This document shows, in pieces, positions 1 through 9,552 of a stretch of 64,000 nucleotides of DNA; the first letter of the stretch is position 1, and each line of letters starts with the position of its first letter. Source of the DNA: Shinisaurus crocodilurus (lineage: Eukaryota; Chordata; Lepidosauria; Squamata; Shinisauridae). Location of the stretch: the NCBI GenBank assembly GCA_021292165.1, contig CM037879.1, forward strand, positions 20,297,525-20,361,524. Direction: 5' to 3'. Under the pieces are notes generated by a model that was given only the letters and a program-made list of their open reading frames with translations, had not been told where the DNA came from and did not search any database. Position numbers and translations under genes: made by a program.

Positions 1-532
1 TTAAGTTCTTAAACAATTCCTGCCATCGCAGTCTCTGTCCTTTCCCTGTCCCTTCCACCTTTAACAAGCATTTAAACCATTTTAAAATCTGATTGTGATC
101 ACATCTCTATTAAATATTCAACCATCCCCACTAACACCGATCCCTTCTTAACATTTCCTTCCCTCCCCCACACAAATAGATGCTCCATTTTTGCAGACAC
201 CTGCAAGTTAAAGGTCGAGATTTTTATGTAATGAAAAGGAAAAAGTGGTTTTCAGTACGAAAAATTGCACCAGTTTCTCCAGGGAAAAGATGACATTTTC
301 TCCCCAGGAAATGCGCACATACTTCCCGCCCCACCCCCCTGCTAGCAAAACTCTTGCTGTGAGGACCTTTTTTTTTTGCCAGAAGATGTTCCAGAAGGCA
401 CATTATCCTGGAAAAAAATCTCAAATGGCAAAACTTTGCTCCGTGTCTATTTCGGGAATGCGTCATTTCCAAGGGGAGGTGAGTCTTAGTCACGGAGCAT
501 GAATCTGTTTTTGGAACTGCAGATGAACTGTC
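1..532. other. unannotated stretch
   Basis: I see no recognisable gene or repeat family here. Short open frames on both strands overlap each other and show no motif, so I treat them as chance. Confidence 0.4.
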
Positions 533-556
533 TAATAAATAAATAAATAAATAAAT
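533..556. repeat. (AAAT)n microsatellite
   Basis: About six AAAT units. Such A/T tetranucleotide runs often mark the end of a SINE or LINE, but no element body can be recognised next to it. Confidence 0.8.
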
Positions 557-640
557 GGGGAAACCGTTCATATGTCATTATTTTAGCTGGACATGCTGAT
601 ACCTTACAAGTCTCCTGTGGGCTACCTAAATCAGGGAATC

Positions 641-723
641 GGCAGGATGTATTTATTCCCAGTGAAAATATGTAGTAAAGGCAAAAGAATAATGGTTGGG
701 TGGATGTGTTCCGCCATCAGTCT
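641..723 (+). repeat. 83-bp inverted repeat, left arm
   Basis: This segment is the exact reverse complement of 1528-1610 with no mismatch over 83 bp. The right arm lies inside a SINE, so this arm is probably the template. Confidence 0.9.
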
Positions 724-732
724 CCATCTCAT

Positions 733-951
733 GGGTTGTATCCAATGGTACCGTTCCACCAGTGGGATGGATTTCCCCTCCCCTCTGCAGCCCGCTGCTC
801 ACACCCAAAATCTGCTGCGTGGCATTGGGGGGTCTGCAGCATGCAGGGGAAGCCGCAAGACAGGGAGGAAAGGATGGGGAAGCCACATCGTGTGAGTGGA
901 AGTCCCATTCTACAAGCGGGTGTCCACTTGCACAAGGACTGGATCCAACCC
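733..951. mobile_element. MITE with GGGTTGNATCCA termini
   Basis: A 219-bp stretch whose ends are inverted repeats: GGGTTGTATCCAAT at the left and ACTGGATCCAACCC at the right. The interior is non-coding. A related end may occur near 9558 (GTATCCAATG). I could not identify a target duplication, so the superfamily is open. Confidence 0.55.
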
Positions 952-1072
952 TGTGGTACACTTTTCTAATTACATGGGTGCTCTCACCACTCATCTGCGT
1001 TACTAAACTCCGGAGCTTCATTTGGGTAGAGTCCCTCCATGGGAAGCAACCACAGAGCTCAGTGTCAGAACC

Positions 1073-1396
1073 CATTTTGCATGCAGAAGATCCCCAGTTC
1101 AGTCCTTGGCATCTCCAGTTAAAGCATAAGGTAGCAGAGGATATGAAAGCCTGAGATGCTGGAGAGTGATAGCTAGTCAGAGTAGACCAGCCTTCCTCAA
1201 TCTGGGACCCTCCAGACGTTTTGGCCTAGAACTTCCAGAATTCCTGACCATTGGCCCTGCTAGCTGGAGCTGATGGGAGTAGAAGTCCAAAACATCTGGA
1301 AGGCACCAGGTTGGGGAGAGCTGGAGTAGACAATACTGGGTGAGATGGGCAGGCAGGTAGCCTCACCTGGTATAGGGGCAGCTTCCTGTGAGTCAG
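1073..1396 (+). mobile_element. tRNA-related SINE, split by a hAT MITE
   Basis: The left part (AGATCCCCAGTTCAGTCCTTGGCATCTCCAG, read as two adjoining blocks) has a degenerate B-box and matches the SINE at 3549-3700. The right part continues as GACAATACTGGGTGAGATGG and ends in GGCAGCTTCCTGTG. The interruption at 1188-1323 is a hAT MITE whose 8-bp duplication falls inside the SINE, so the SINE is older. Confidence 0.6.
1188..1323. mobile_element. palindromic hAT MITE, perfect TSD
   Basis: A 136-bp member of the CAGCCTTCCCCAACCT family, with an inverted copy at the right end (AGGTTGGGGAGAGCTG). It is flanked by a perfect 8-bp duplication, GAGTAGAC at 1180-1187 and 1324-1331. The 8-bp duplication and CAG...CTG ends point to hAT mobilisation. 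No coding capacity. Confidence 0.85.
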
Positions 1397-1429
1397 ATAT
1401 AAGAACATAAGAGGAGCCGTGCTGGATCA

Positions 1430-1652
1430 GAAAGCTAAGCAGGGTCAGGCCTGGCTATTACTTGGATGGGAGACCCCTCCTCTAGTTTCCTGCACTGAGC
1501 AGGGGGTTGGAGTTGATAGCCTGATGTAGACTGATGGCGGAACACATCCACCCAACCATTATTCTTTTGCCTTTACTACATATTTTCACTGGGAATAAAT
1601 ACATCCTGCCGTGTCCCTGCCGGCTCCTTCCAACTCTATGATCTATGAAATC
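1430..1652 (+). mobile_element. 5S-rRNA-derived SINE with templated insert
   Basis: The head AAGCTAAGCAGGGTCAGGCC followed by TGGATGGGAGAC is the 3' half of 5S rRNA, including the internal C-box promoter region. The tail CCTTCCAACTCTATGATCTA is CR1-like. The body is broken by about 95 bp (1528-1622), most of it an exact inverted copy of 641-723. Confidence 0.75.
1528..1610 (-). repeat. 83-bp inverted repeat, right arm (locally templated insert)
   Basis: Exact reverse complement of 641-723. It replaces a few bases in the middle of a 5S-SINE tail, as the uninterrupted tails of other copies show (for example 6062-6112). No target duplication or poly-A is seen, so copying from the nearby locus during break repair or replication template switching fits better than transposition. 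Confidence 0.8.
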
Positions 1653-1712
1653 TAGTCCAGCATTCTTTTCCCACAGTGGCCAACCAGCTGCCCCATTGGG
1701 AAGCCCACACAG

Positions 1713-2690
1713 AAATAGTCCTAGGATAAATAATGCCCTGGGCCAAGGATCGTCAGCTTACAGGTTTCATTTTTACATTATTTATAGTGCTTACAGTGTT
1801 TATAGGATTTGTAATGCCTATAGTGCCTGGTAATGGCATCTCAAGATGAAGAATGTGTGTTCAAACTACTTCCACCCCACTCAAAAAGTCTGTCTGTCTG
1901 TCTTCACCCGTAGAATGAATAAAAGTCCCGTGTGGGTCAGATCTAATGCACAGAGGAGATTGTACTTTTGAATTATTAAGACCGGTTGTTCATGCTTTCT
2001 TAGAAATAATGTTGGTTTTGGGGGAGTACCCCACAGTTCATGGGTGAGTGCTCTCTGGTTTTAATCACATTTCGTAGCTGACCTGTCTGACAGATTACTT
2101 TTGAATGCTATTGAAAGGAACACAAGCATTATACAGAAATTCTTCTAATGTCAGCTAAATCTTCAAACATCTGTGCCCAGCTGACAACTGTTTTTTCCAT
2201 CCTTCCTTCCCCTTCTAAGTGATCTGTGATATCATCTTAGGTGGCTTGTTTTTGTTGTTGTTTTTAAAGAAGCAGCAATTTGACTTTCTGTATTATTTTC
2301 ATTTTGGAGTGACTAGCTCACGGTGGAAGTGTGTTAACCCAGAGTAATCTGTTTAAAGTCACTTAGCTACTTCATCCCTTTCCTTCTTTCCTGATGTGGA
2401 CTGCACCTTCCTGATGGATGGGAGAAAGCTAAATGAAAAAGAAACATCCACTGGAGTTTGTGCTTTAATAAGACTCATAAAACACCTGATGGTTGGAATA
2501 ACCAAATGAATACGTATATCCCAAGTGAGCAGTGGTGTGGTGGAGCCAAGCATCACAGGGAAGCAACACTGACACTTTTTTATTGGCAGGGATGCTGATG
2601 TCAGCTGCCACCCCCCCTCAGAAGTTCCCTGTTCCCTCTGAGCTTTGCTGCAATTCTCACAGTAGCGGGAGAGGGAGTGGATTTTCTCAG
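1713..2690. other. unannotated stretch
   Basis: AT-rich single-copy-looking sequence. I found no convincing reading frame, repeat ends or structural RNA. Confidence 0.4.
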
Positions 2691-2696
2691 CAACAA

Positions 2697-2912
2697 TATA
2701 TAGTTGTGAGCCACCCTTGTTTTAATGCAAAGCATTTTGGGGCAGCCTCGTCTTGAATGGGCAATGCAGATGACAATGGCTAGAACTGATTTGTTGGTGT
2801 GGATCAACACAGCTGCCTGCATTTTTGGCCTCTCTTGGGGGGCTTGGCTATGGGGGACTGTCGTGATGAGCGCCTGAACCTCAAAATTTACCACTACACC
2901 ACTGCAAGTGAA
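2697..2912 (+). mobile_element. hAT-like MITE ending CACTACACCACTG
   Basis: Shares blocks with 40130-40345, 50726-50830 (reverse) and 56938-57340 (reverse): GTGGATCAACACAGCTGCCT followed by GCATTTTT, then a terminal TTACCACTACACCACTG. This end reads CAGTGGTGTAGTGGTAA on the other strand, typical of hAT CAG ends. Non-coding. Confidence 0.6.
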
Positions 2913-3101
2913 GTCTGGCCCGAATTCCAGGTGCGCAGAGGAGAATTCAGGGGGACTCATAAGAACAGATGGGCTGGATGGCAAGAGGTTATGGTTGGCT
3001 GCAGTCCAGATTTAAAGCTCTCTTGCCAATTAGGTGTGGCAGCAGCAAAGCTGCTCATTTTGCTCCAGGTCTGCCCCAAGCATATAGAAGAAGGTGGGGA
3101 G

Positions 3102-3307
3102 CAGGGGAGGCTGGTGACTCCTACTTCGGTGGGGCTCCTTTTCCTTTGCAGGTTTTATTTGGAGTTTCATAGTGCTGAACTCGGTCCGCAAAGTAGGTTC
3201 GCCACCGTGGGGTACCATGGATATCTCCTATGAAGCTCCAGATAAAACCTGGAAAACCTGTAATGGAAAAGGAGCCCCACCGAAATAGGAGTCACCAGCC
3301 TCCGCTG
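3102..3307. mobile_element. palindromic hAT MITE (CAGGGGAGGCTGGTGACTCC)
   Basis: 206 bp. The left end CAGGGGAGGCTGGTGACTCC is inverted at the right end (GGAGTCACCAGCCTCCGCTG). The flanks GTGGGGAG (3094-3101) and GTGGGGGG (3308-3315) match at 7 of 8 bases. A second copy lies at 50972-51507. Confidence 0.75.
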
Positions 3308-3548
3308 GTGGGGGGGGTATAGGATTGTTAGAGCAAAAGAGGCACATGGGTGAGTGGAGCTGAACCCTTCCCAGCCTGCCACTTACTTCCCCAGAGCCTC
3401 TTCCCCAAAGTGCTTTTCTCCCAGCACAAGTTCACTTCTGGCACTGGAGTCCAGTTGGGGAGACATGTACAGGGAAGGCGGAACAGGCAGACTATAGGGA
3501 GGCAGGCCACAGGTGGGGGGAGGAGGGGGAGGATTTTAGCACCCTCAC

Positions 3549-3700
3549 CCATGATGAGCAATGCGGAAGGTCCCCGGTTCGATCCCCGGCCTCTCCAGGT
3601 AGGGCTAGGAAAGAACCCTGCCTGAAACCCTGGGGAGCCGCTACAAGTCAGTGCTAACAATACTGGGCTAGATGGACCAGAGCACTGACTCAGTGGGCCA
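3549..3700 (+). mobile_element. tRNA-derived SINE
   Basis: GGTTCGATCCCC at 3576-3587 is a good tRNA B-box (pol III internal promoter). It is followed by CTCTCCAGGTAGGGCTAGGA and TGGGCTAGATGGACCAGAGC, blocks shared with the SINE at 1073-1396. There is no cloverleaf, so it is a SINE and not a tRNA gene. Confidence 0.65.
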
Positions 3701-3715
3701 GTGCGCATCACATGA

Positions 3716-4269
3716 CAGCTCCTCATGGCTGATTTAACCATGAGGAGCAGCAGCACATGCCAGTGGCCATGACGAATATGCAAGGCCCGGCTGGGGGTTG
3801 CCATGGCTTGTCATCATGCCATCCAAACCCAGGTGGTGGGAACTATTTGAGGGTTAAGCAACACTTGCACAAAGCTAAAACAGACTGTGGACTCTGTGAG
3901 GGTTGTTAAGCCCTCAAACAACCCCAGCCGCCTGGCTTTGGACGACACAACTCCCACAGAAAGGGAGCCCCCCCCCAGGGGGGGGCAGCAATGTCTCCAT
4001 ACTCTCTGCCTTTGGAGGTAGCTCTCGCCCCCCCTTCAGACTCAGAGGACTCGTCCACAGGCTGAGGGGCAGCAGGAGGCTTTGGAAGCTCCATTTGAGG
4101 CACCCGCAGAAGAATAGGGTATTGATCCTTTAAGCACACGCAGTTTTCCTCTGAGGAGGAAAGATAAGATACCTGCCTTACTACAACACTGCACCCATAG
4201 CTGGCTTCTCTTCCCTCTGGTTTGACCCCAGAACCAGATGCCACAATGAGCTGTCCATGGTCCTGACTG
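3716..4269. other. unannotated stretch
   Basis: Mixed non-coding sequence with one run of C and G at 3968-3985. No family recognised. Confidence 0.4.
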
Positions 4270-4306
4270 CCTCCTCCTCCTCCTCCTCCTCCTCCTCCTC
4301 CTCCTC
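4270..4306. repeat. (CTC)n microsatellite
   Basis: About twelve uninterrupted CTC units. The apparent poly-glycine frame on the minus strand here is only this repeat translated. Confidence 0.9.
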
Positions 4307-4394
4307 GTTCCTCTCCTACCAGAGGCTGGACATCATCATGGCTACACAGTCTTTCAAGGCGAGTTTGCACTTGCTGAACGGTTCACGAAAAAAA

Positions 4395-4975
4395 AAGTAA
4401 CATCCATAGATATGGCCACTCCAAACAATGATGTTGTATTGCCCCCAACCCATTCTTTAAGGTTTTTCAGCCAAGACCACCTCCTTCTTCCTATACATCT
4501 TTTCCCATTTATTTTCCCTTGTATAATCAGCTGCAACAGTCTATATTTTTCATTTCTCATTATATGACCAAAATATTCTAGTTTTCTTCATTTTATGTGA
4601 TTTATAATTTCTTGCTCTTTATACGTTTTCTTTAATACTTCTTTGCTGGTCACCCTCTCAGTCCATGAAATTTGTAACATCCTGCGATAAATCCACATTT
4701 CAAATGCTTCTATTTTTAAAAAATATGGTAATCTGTGTTAAAGAAAGTCCACGATTCCATGCCATATAGTAGAACTGAAAATACATTAACACCTTACAAT
4801 GCACACTCTCAAGGCTTATTTTAAATTTTTGTTACTTATTACATTTTTCATCTTTAAAAAAGCTGCTCTGGGCCATCTCTATTCTAACTTTTATTGCATT
4901 GTTAGAGTCCCGCTGCTCGTTCAACCAAATTCCAAGGTGTTTATATTTATCAACCTGCTCCACATTTCCCTGCCT
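4395..4975 (-). pseudogene. non-LTR retrotransposon RT C-terminus (RTE-like)
   Basis: Minus-strand translation gives a decayed C-terminal part of a LINE reverse transcriptase: an EMWIYRRML-like block near 4690, KLEYFGHIMRNEKYRLLQLI near 4560, then GKRCIGRRRWSWLKNLKEW near 4480. This order is typical of the region after the RT core in RTE-like LINEs. The upstream part has several stops. It is a 5'-truncated dead copy. The clade is inferred from the motif style only. Confidence 0.65.
4425..4514 (-). repeat. 90-bp direct repeat, copy 1
   Basis: Identical over 90 bp to 5007-5096. It covers the C-terminal coding end of the LINE fragment. Confidence 0.9.
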
Positions 4976-5006
4976 GCCTCCAGGCTATCCTACATTCTTG
5001 TGGGCT

Positions 5007-5096
5007 ACAATGATGTTGTATTGCCCCCAACCCATTCTTTAAGGTTTTTCAGCCAAGACCACCTCCTTCTTCCTATACATCTTTTCCCATTTATTT
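5007..5096 (-). repeat. 90-bp direct repeat, copy 2
   Basis: Exact copy of 4425-4514, starting 582 bp away in the same orientation. This looks like a tandem head-to-tail duplication of part of the LINE fragment. Confidence 0.9.
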
Positions 5097-5588
5097 CTAA
5101 ATAAATGGAACACAGTTGCCTGGAACACAATAAAAGGTGGTCCTGAGGCTGGTGCAATTATTTCCCCTCCAGCCGCTGCCTGCTGATATGATCCTGGCAA
5201 GTCATTGGATATGGTGGTTCCTCTGCCATGCATTTCCCCTCCCTTCTCCCCCATTGAATTGCTCTGCCTGTGATCAAACAACATGTTTAATGGCAATATA
5301 TTGCATTCCCCCCCCTCAAACAAAATGTTTTTCAAATAAATACATTTTCAGTACCTTGGGGCTCGCCTCCTGTTTTGTGGGGGTGCTTAACATCTTTCCC
5401 ATTGGACCTCCCACCCAGCTGCTTTCCTACCAGTTGGTGGGGGGATAGCAAGTTCATGTATCTTTTCAACTACTGGGGTATGTGTGTGCGGGGGGGGGGA
5501 CACAACTCAGAAATGATGTTTTTTTTAGTAGGCAAATGGCCTGCAGAGAAAAATTCAGCACTGCCTCTCCTGCTGCTGCTGCTTTGAT
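5097..5588. other. unannotated stretch
   Basis: Non-coding, with short C and G runs. No repeat family recognised before the 5S-SINE begins. Confidence 0.4.
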
Positions 5589-6112
5589 CATCTGAGTGTG
5601 GAAAGCTAAGCAGGGTCAGGCCTGGTTATTACTTGGATGGGAGACCCCACCTCTAGTTTCCTGAATTGAGCAGGGGGTTTATTTATTTATTATTTTGCAT
5701 TTATTTATCGCCCATCTGGCCGGCAAACCGGCCACCCTGGGCGATGTACAGAAAATAAAACAGAATAAAATACATTAAAACATTTTTCTCCATTAAAATA
5801 CATTAAAACAGTATAAAATTTTAAAATCTTAGCCCACCCCATATTCCCGCCTGAATAACCAAGTTTTTAATGAGCGGCAGAAGTTCAGCAGAGAGGGGGC
5901 ATGGCGGAGGTCACTTGGGAGAGAGTTCCATAGTACGGGGGCTGCCACAGAGAAGGCCCTCTTCCTCGTCCCGACCAGTCTAACTGCTCTGGCTGAAGGG
6001 ACAAGGAGAAGGCCATCTGTGGCAGATCTTGTTGAGCGGCCCACTTGGTGTTGCTGGAGACGCTCGATAGTCTTGTAGGCCCCTTCCAACTCTATGATCT
6101 ATGAAATCTATG
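5589..6112 (+). mobile_element. 5S-rRNA-derived SINE split by an L2
   Basis: The 5S-like head (AAGCTAAGCAGGGTCAGGCC, then TGGATGGGAGAC) lies at 5600-5650. The CR1-like tail (CTCGATAGTCTTGTAGGC, then TTCCAACTCTATGATCTA) resumes at 6062-6112. The L2 fragment at 5679-6061 sits between the two halves. Confidence 0.7.
5679..6061 (-). pseudogene. L2 LINE 3' end, nested in 5S-SINE
   Basis: The minus strand encodes an L2-type C-terminus, RRAFSVAAP-like (here KRAFSVAAPVLWNSLPSDLR), followed by LLNFCRSLKTWLFRREYG and a 3' UTR ending in a TTTA-rich tail at 5679-5700. 5'-truncated, as is usual for LINE insertions. The 86-codon frame is a relic and not a host gene. Confidence 0.75.
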
Positions 6113-6192
6113 TCTTCCATCCCCACAGCTAGAGTAAACAGTGCATTAGGAGACACTCTACTCACATTTCGATCTGCCATTACACCGCGGGT

Positions 6193-7120
6193 CAATGCTT
6201 GGCGGGACAATACTGGAAAATACTGGAAAATGCTGGAAAATGCTGGAAAATACTAGAAAATGTCGATCATTTTCTCTATCTTGGCAGCTATCTTTCTGTT
6301 ACAGCTAACATTGACACTGAAATCCAGCATCGTCTGAGCTCCGCAAGTGCCGCGTTTTCTCGAATGAAACATAGAGTGTTCGAGGATCGGGATATTTGTA
6401 AGAAGACCAAAACGCTGGTTTATGAAGCCATTGTATTACCAACTTTATTGTATGCCTGCGAAACATCACTTCCACCTCCTTGAAACATTTCATCAACGTT
6501 GCCTCTGGAAAATCCTGCGAATTACTTGGGAAGATAGGCAAACAAATGTCAGTGTACTGGAAGAAGCAAAGACTACTAGCATTGAAAAAATGATCCTTCA
6601 ACGCCAACTTCAGTGGACCGGTCATGTTGTTCGAATGCCTGACTGCCGTCTCCCAAAGCAGTTACTTTATTCCTAACTCAAGGATGGAAAGCGGAATATC
6701 GGTGGTCAATATAAGAGGTTTAAAGATGTTCATAAGGCTAATCTTAAAAAATGCAATATAAACATCGAAAACTGGGAAGCTCTGGCCCATGAACGATCTA
6801 ACTGGAGATTGGCCTTTCACAAAGGTTCTATGGGCTTTGAAGAAGCCCGAGTGCAAGGTGAAAGGGAGAAACGTGCTAAGCGAAAAGCACGTCAAATGAA
6901 TCCTTTACAGGACCATCTTCCATCTGGTAACCTGTGTCCTCACTGTGGGAAGCTGTGTGGATCTAGAATTGGCCTCCACAGTCACTTACAGACCCATCGC
7001 TAGAGTCTACACAATTTTCTTTAGAATTTTCCTCCTTTTAAAATCTCCTTTTTGTAAAAAAAAAATTATCCTGGAAGACAATCTTACTCGGTCACGACTG
7101 ATCGCCTGACTGACTGACTG
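6193..7120 (+). pseudogene. 5'-truncated APE-type LINE with C2H2 tail
   Basis: Post-RT region of a LINE: DHFLYLGSYLSVTANIDTEI near 6265, then LLYACET near 6450, CLWKILRITW near 6500, QLQWTGHVVRMPDCRLPKQL near 6610. It ends in a C2H2 finger, CPHC-X12-HSHLQTH, at 6937-6998, with a stop just before 7005. The frame shifts near 6480 and is closed by a stop near 6675. A (TGAC)n tail closes the 3' UTR. The insertion is bounded by an 11-bp duplication ACACCGCGGGT (6182-6192, 7121-7131). It probably belongs to the same family as the LINE at 42.3-45.5 kb, which covers the 5' half. Confidence 0.8.
6209..6262 (+). repeat. 10-bp tandem repeat TACTGGAAAA/TGCTGGAAAA
   Basis: About five copies of a decamer at the 5' edge of the truncated LINE. 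It expanded within what would be LINE coding sequence. Confidence 0.8.
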
Positions 7121-7208
7121 ACACCGCGGGTGCCGGCCCTCCGGCCCAGGGTCCCAATTCGGCCTGCCTGGGGTCCCAAACCAGACCTCCAAGGTTTCCC
7201 CCAATGGT

Positions 7209-7425
7209 CACTCCTTATTTATTTATTTATTTATTTTATATCCTGCCTTTTTTCCTGCAAGGAAGTCAAGGCAGCTTACATAACCCTCCTTGCCCTCTCC
7301 ATTTTATCCTCACAACAACCCTGTGAGGTAGGTTCAGGCTGAGAGTCAGTGACTGGCCCAAAGTCACCCAGTGAGCTTCATGGCTGAGTGGGGACTAGAA
7401 CCCCGGGTCTTTGCTTTCTCATCAG
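7209..7425 (-). mobile_element. tRNA-derived CORE/MIR-like SINE
   Basis: Antisense copy. It starts at the (ATTT)n tail, runs through the shared core (CCTCACAGGGTTGTTGTGAG on the minus strand), and ends in a degenerate B-box region near 7400 (reverse of GGGTTCTAGTCC). Same family as 12625, 27455, 49300 and 54468. Confidence 0.7.
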
Positions 7426-7471
7426 AAGGTGGAGTGATTGAAAGTGATGGACAAGAAGTGTGTGAAGAAAA

Positions 7472-7472
<1 letters not shown>

Positions 7473-7503
<31 letters not shown>
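7473..7503. repeat. (CA)n microsatellite
   Basis: About fifteen CA units. Confidence 0.95.
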
Positions 7504-7505
<2 letters not shown>

Positions 7506-7817
7506 TGAGGTCATGTTGGGGCAAGGGCTCCTGCTTATCTCCCCTGAGAGACATAAACAGGTGTTGTAATGTCTGTCACCGTGTTGACTTTTCCTTGTGG
7601 CTGCTGTGGGATTTTAGTCAAAAGGCGTCCAGCTTAGGCAAAGTCACTCACCTCTCCCCACTCTACACAGCTCTCCTTCTACTGTTGCTTGGAACATTTA
7701 CCTCTCCCTCCTTCTGCATTCAAACCACTGAAGTGAAAGGAAACAACAAAAACAACAGACAGCTCCATGGAACGTCATAGCTGCGGTCAACGGGCAAGAT
7801 CCAGTGAAAGCCAAGGG
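7504..7817. other. unannotated stretch
   Basis: No family or gene recognised. Confidence 0.4.
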
Positions 7818-7992
7818 CAGGGCCGGCCCAGGATATTTTGCTGCTGGAGGCGAAGAATAAAATTTGCCCCCTCCTATTCCACATACAGGAATGGACTAGA
7901 GCAGTGTTCTCCAACCTTGGGTCCCCAGATGTTTTTGGCCTACAACTCCCAGCATGCCCCAGCCAGCTACGCTAATGGTAGGGCCGGCCCTG
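7818..7992. mobile_element. hAT MITE with CAGGGCCGGCCC termini
   Basis: 175 bp with termini CAGGGCCGGCCC and AGGGCCGGCCCTG. The flanks GCCAAGGG and GACGAGGG match at 6 of 8 bases. It contains half of another hAT MITE (7902-7968). The ends match the much larger element at 30096-30774. Confidence 0.75.
7902..7968 (+). mobile_element. half copy of CAGTGTTCTCCAACC hAT MITE
   Basis: Only the left arm is present (CAGTGTTCTCCAACCTTGGG through CAGCATGCCC). It is nested in the CAGGGCCGGC element. Confidence 0.75.
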
Positions 7993-8670
7993 GACGAGGG
8001 TATTCCAATATCAATAGGAGAGTTTAAAGTGCAGACTTAAATCAGTGCAACTTGAATGTTAACTTTAAGCGGGATGGATCACGACCGTGGTTATTGGATC
8101 ACAACCCAACAACGGAGCCAACAACGGGCACCAGCTCTATTTTTCTCTTTTAACCACCATTTCTTTGAAATCAAATGACTGAAATAACACAGAAAGAAGC
8201 CCATGCCTGACACAAATCCGTAGCTCATTTATAATAGAGCTAGCTGTCATTTGTAAAACACACACAAAAACGATGCCAATATTCATACGAAAACGTGCTA
8301 CCCACGTAATTAATTAGTGAGTGTAAAGTCACTCTTCACACTGCAGCCAGCTTGTGTTATTCCAGGCGCTCTCATGAAGTCAGTTACCTGCTGGAAAAAT
8401 GTTCTCACTCCGCGGCACCTCTCCAAGTTCAACAAGGATGGCACAGCGGCGTTTCAGATCATGGAAAGAGGGTGCTTCGTCATCATGGTTCTTTTAGCTA
8501 GGTCTGTATGAGGCCAAATTCAGGCTGAGCCCAAGAGATGATCACAACTAAGAAGGCAATGTTAGAACTCCATTCAACGTTACGGATTATGTGAATGTCC
8601 ATTGCTCTGGTCAGGAAGTAGACTTCTTGGATGGCCAATGCTTGAATGGAGTCAATGGTGGTGAGCCACA
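7993..8670. other. unannotated stretch
   Basis: Contains short reiterations of CAACAACGG and GGATCACAAC near 8075-8130. Otherwise I see nothing. Confidence 0.35.
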
Positions 8671-8903
8671 CAAGAACATAAGAAAAGCCCTGCTGGATCA
8701 GACCAGGGTCCATCTCGTCCAGCATTCTGTTCACACAGTGGCCAACTAGCTGCCCACAGGAAACCCACAAGCAGGGCATGAGTGCAACAGCACCCTCCCG
8801 CCCATATTCCCCAGCAACTGGTGTACGTAGGCATACTGCTTTTGATGCTGGAGGTAGCATAGAGCCACCTAGGACTAGTCGCTGTTGATAGCCTGATACC
8901 ACC
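8671..8903 (-). mobile_element. CR1 3' UTR fragment (antisense)
   Basis: AGAACATAAGAAAAGCCCTG, then GTCCAGCATTCTGTTCACAC, AGTGGCCAAC and GCAGGGCATGAGTGCAACAG. This is the recurrent CR1-family tail in this genome, antisense here. It matches 34600-34770 and 37480-37700 in the other orientation. Confidence 0.75.
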
Positions 8904-8916
8904 ACTGGGGCACAGC

Positions 8917-9552
8917 AGAAAGGTTCAGAGGAGGGAAATGAAGACAGTTGGGAGCATGGAAAACAAGTCCCATGAGCACAGGTTGAAGGAACTGCGTATG
9001 TTTAGCCTGGAGAAGAAAAGACTAAGAGGGGGGACATGATATCGCCCTTCAAACACCTGAAAGGCTGCCACATCGAAGAGGGCAAAGACTCGTTCTCTGC
9101 AGCCTCAAGAGGGCAGAGCTGGACCTAATGGGCGTAAGTTACAGGAGGGGAGATTGAGGTTCAACATTAGGAGAAACATCTTGATTGTAAGAGCTGTTCA
9201 ATAGTGGAACCAGTTAGAGCAGGGGTGCAGAACCTCAAGCCCGGGGCGTTACTGGCAGTAATAGCTTTAAGCAGATAGATAGATAGATAGATAGATATGG
9301 TATTTTTGGCCCTGCCCCTTTGCCTCCATCTTCACCCCATTTGCCCTTGCCCTGCCCACCACTGGAATGCAGCCCCTGAGGTCTTCTCCAAACTAGAATT
9401 TGGCCCTTGGGCCAAAAACTTTTCAATACCCCTGACTTAGAGGATGGTGGATTCTCCGTCGCTGAAGGTCTTCAAGCAGAGGCTGGACAGCTATCTGGTG
9501 GGGATGCTCTACCTCTGGATTTCCTGCACTGAGCAGGGGGATGGACTCAGTG
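8917..9552 (+). pseudogene. CR1 LINE C-terminus and 3' UTR, split by a MITE
   Basis: Decayed CR1 sequence, sense strand: GTTTAGCCTGGAGAAGAAAA (the FSLEKR block) at 9000, then GGTTCAACATTAGGAGAAAC at 9160. After the MITE comes GTCTTCAAGCAGAGGCTGGA at 9468 and CACTGAGCAGGGGGATGGAC near 9528. It is frame-broken and 5'-truncated. The hAT MITE at 9220-9434 interrupts the C-terminal coding region. Confidence 0.75.
9220..9434. mobile_element. hAT MITE (CAGGGGTGCAGAACC) in CR1
   Basis: 215 bp with CAGGGGTGCAGAACC at the left and CAATACCCCTG at the right. The flanks AGTTAGAG (9212-9219) and ACTTAGAG (9435-9442) match at 7 of 8 bases. It contains an (AGAT)n run at 9272-9297. Confidence 0.75.

Larger units (their letters stand above)
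1403..1712 (-). mobile_element. CR1 3' UTR fragment hosting a 5S-SINE
   Basis: The flanks AACATAAGAGGAGCCGTGCT (1403-1422) and CTAGTCCAGCATTC with the text after it match the antisense CR1 tail seen intact at 8671, 52513 and elsewhere. The 5S-SINE at 1430-1652 sits between them, so the CR1 was there first. Confidence 0.65.

Noticed and set aside
3576..3587. Possible tRNA gene because of a good B-box
   Set aside because: No acceptor stem or anticodon arm can be formed. The flanks match a SINE.
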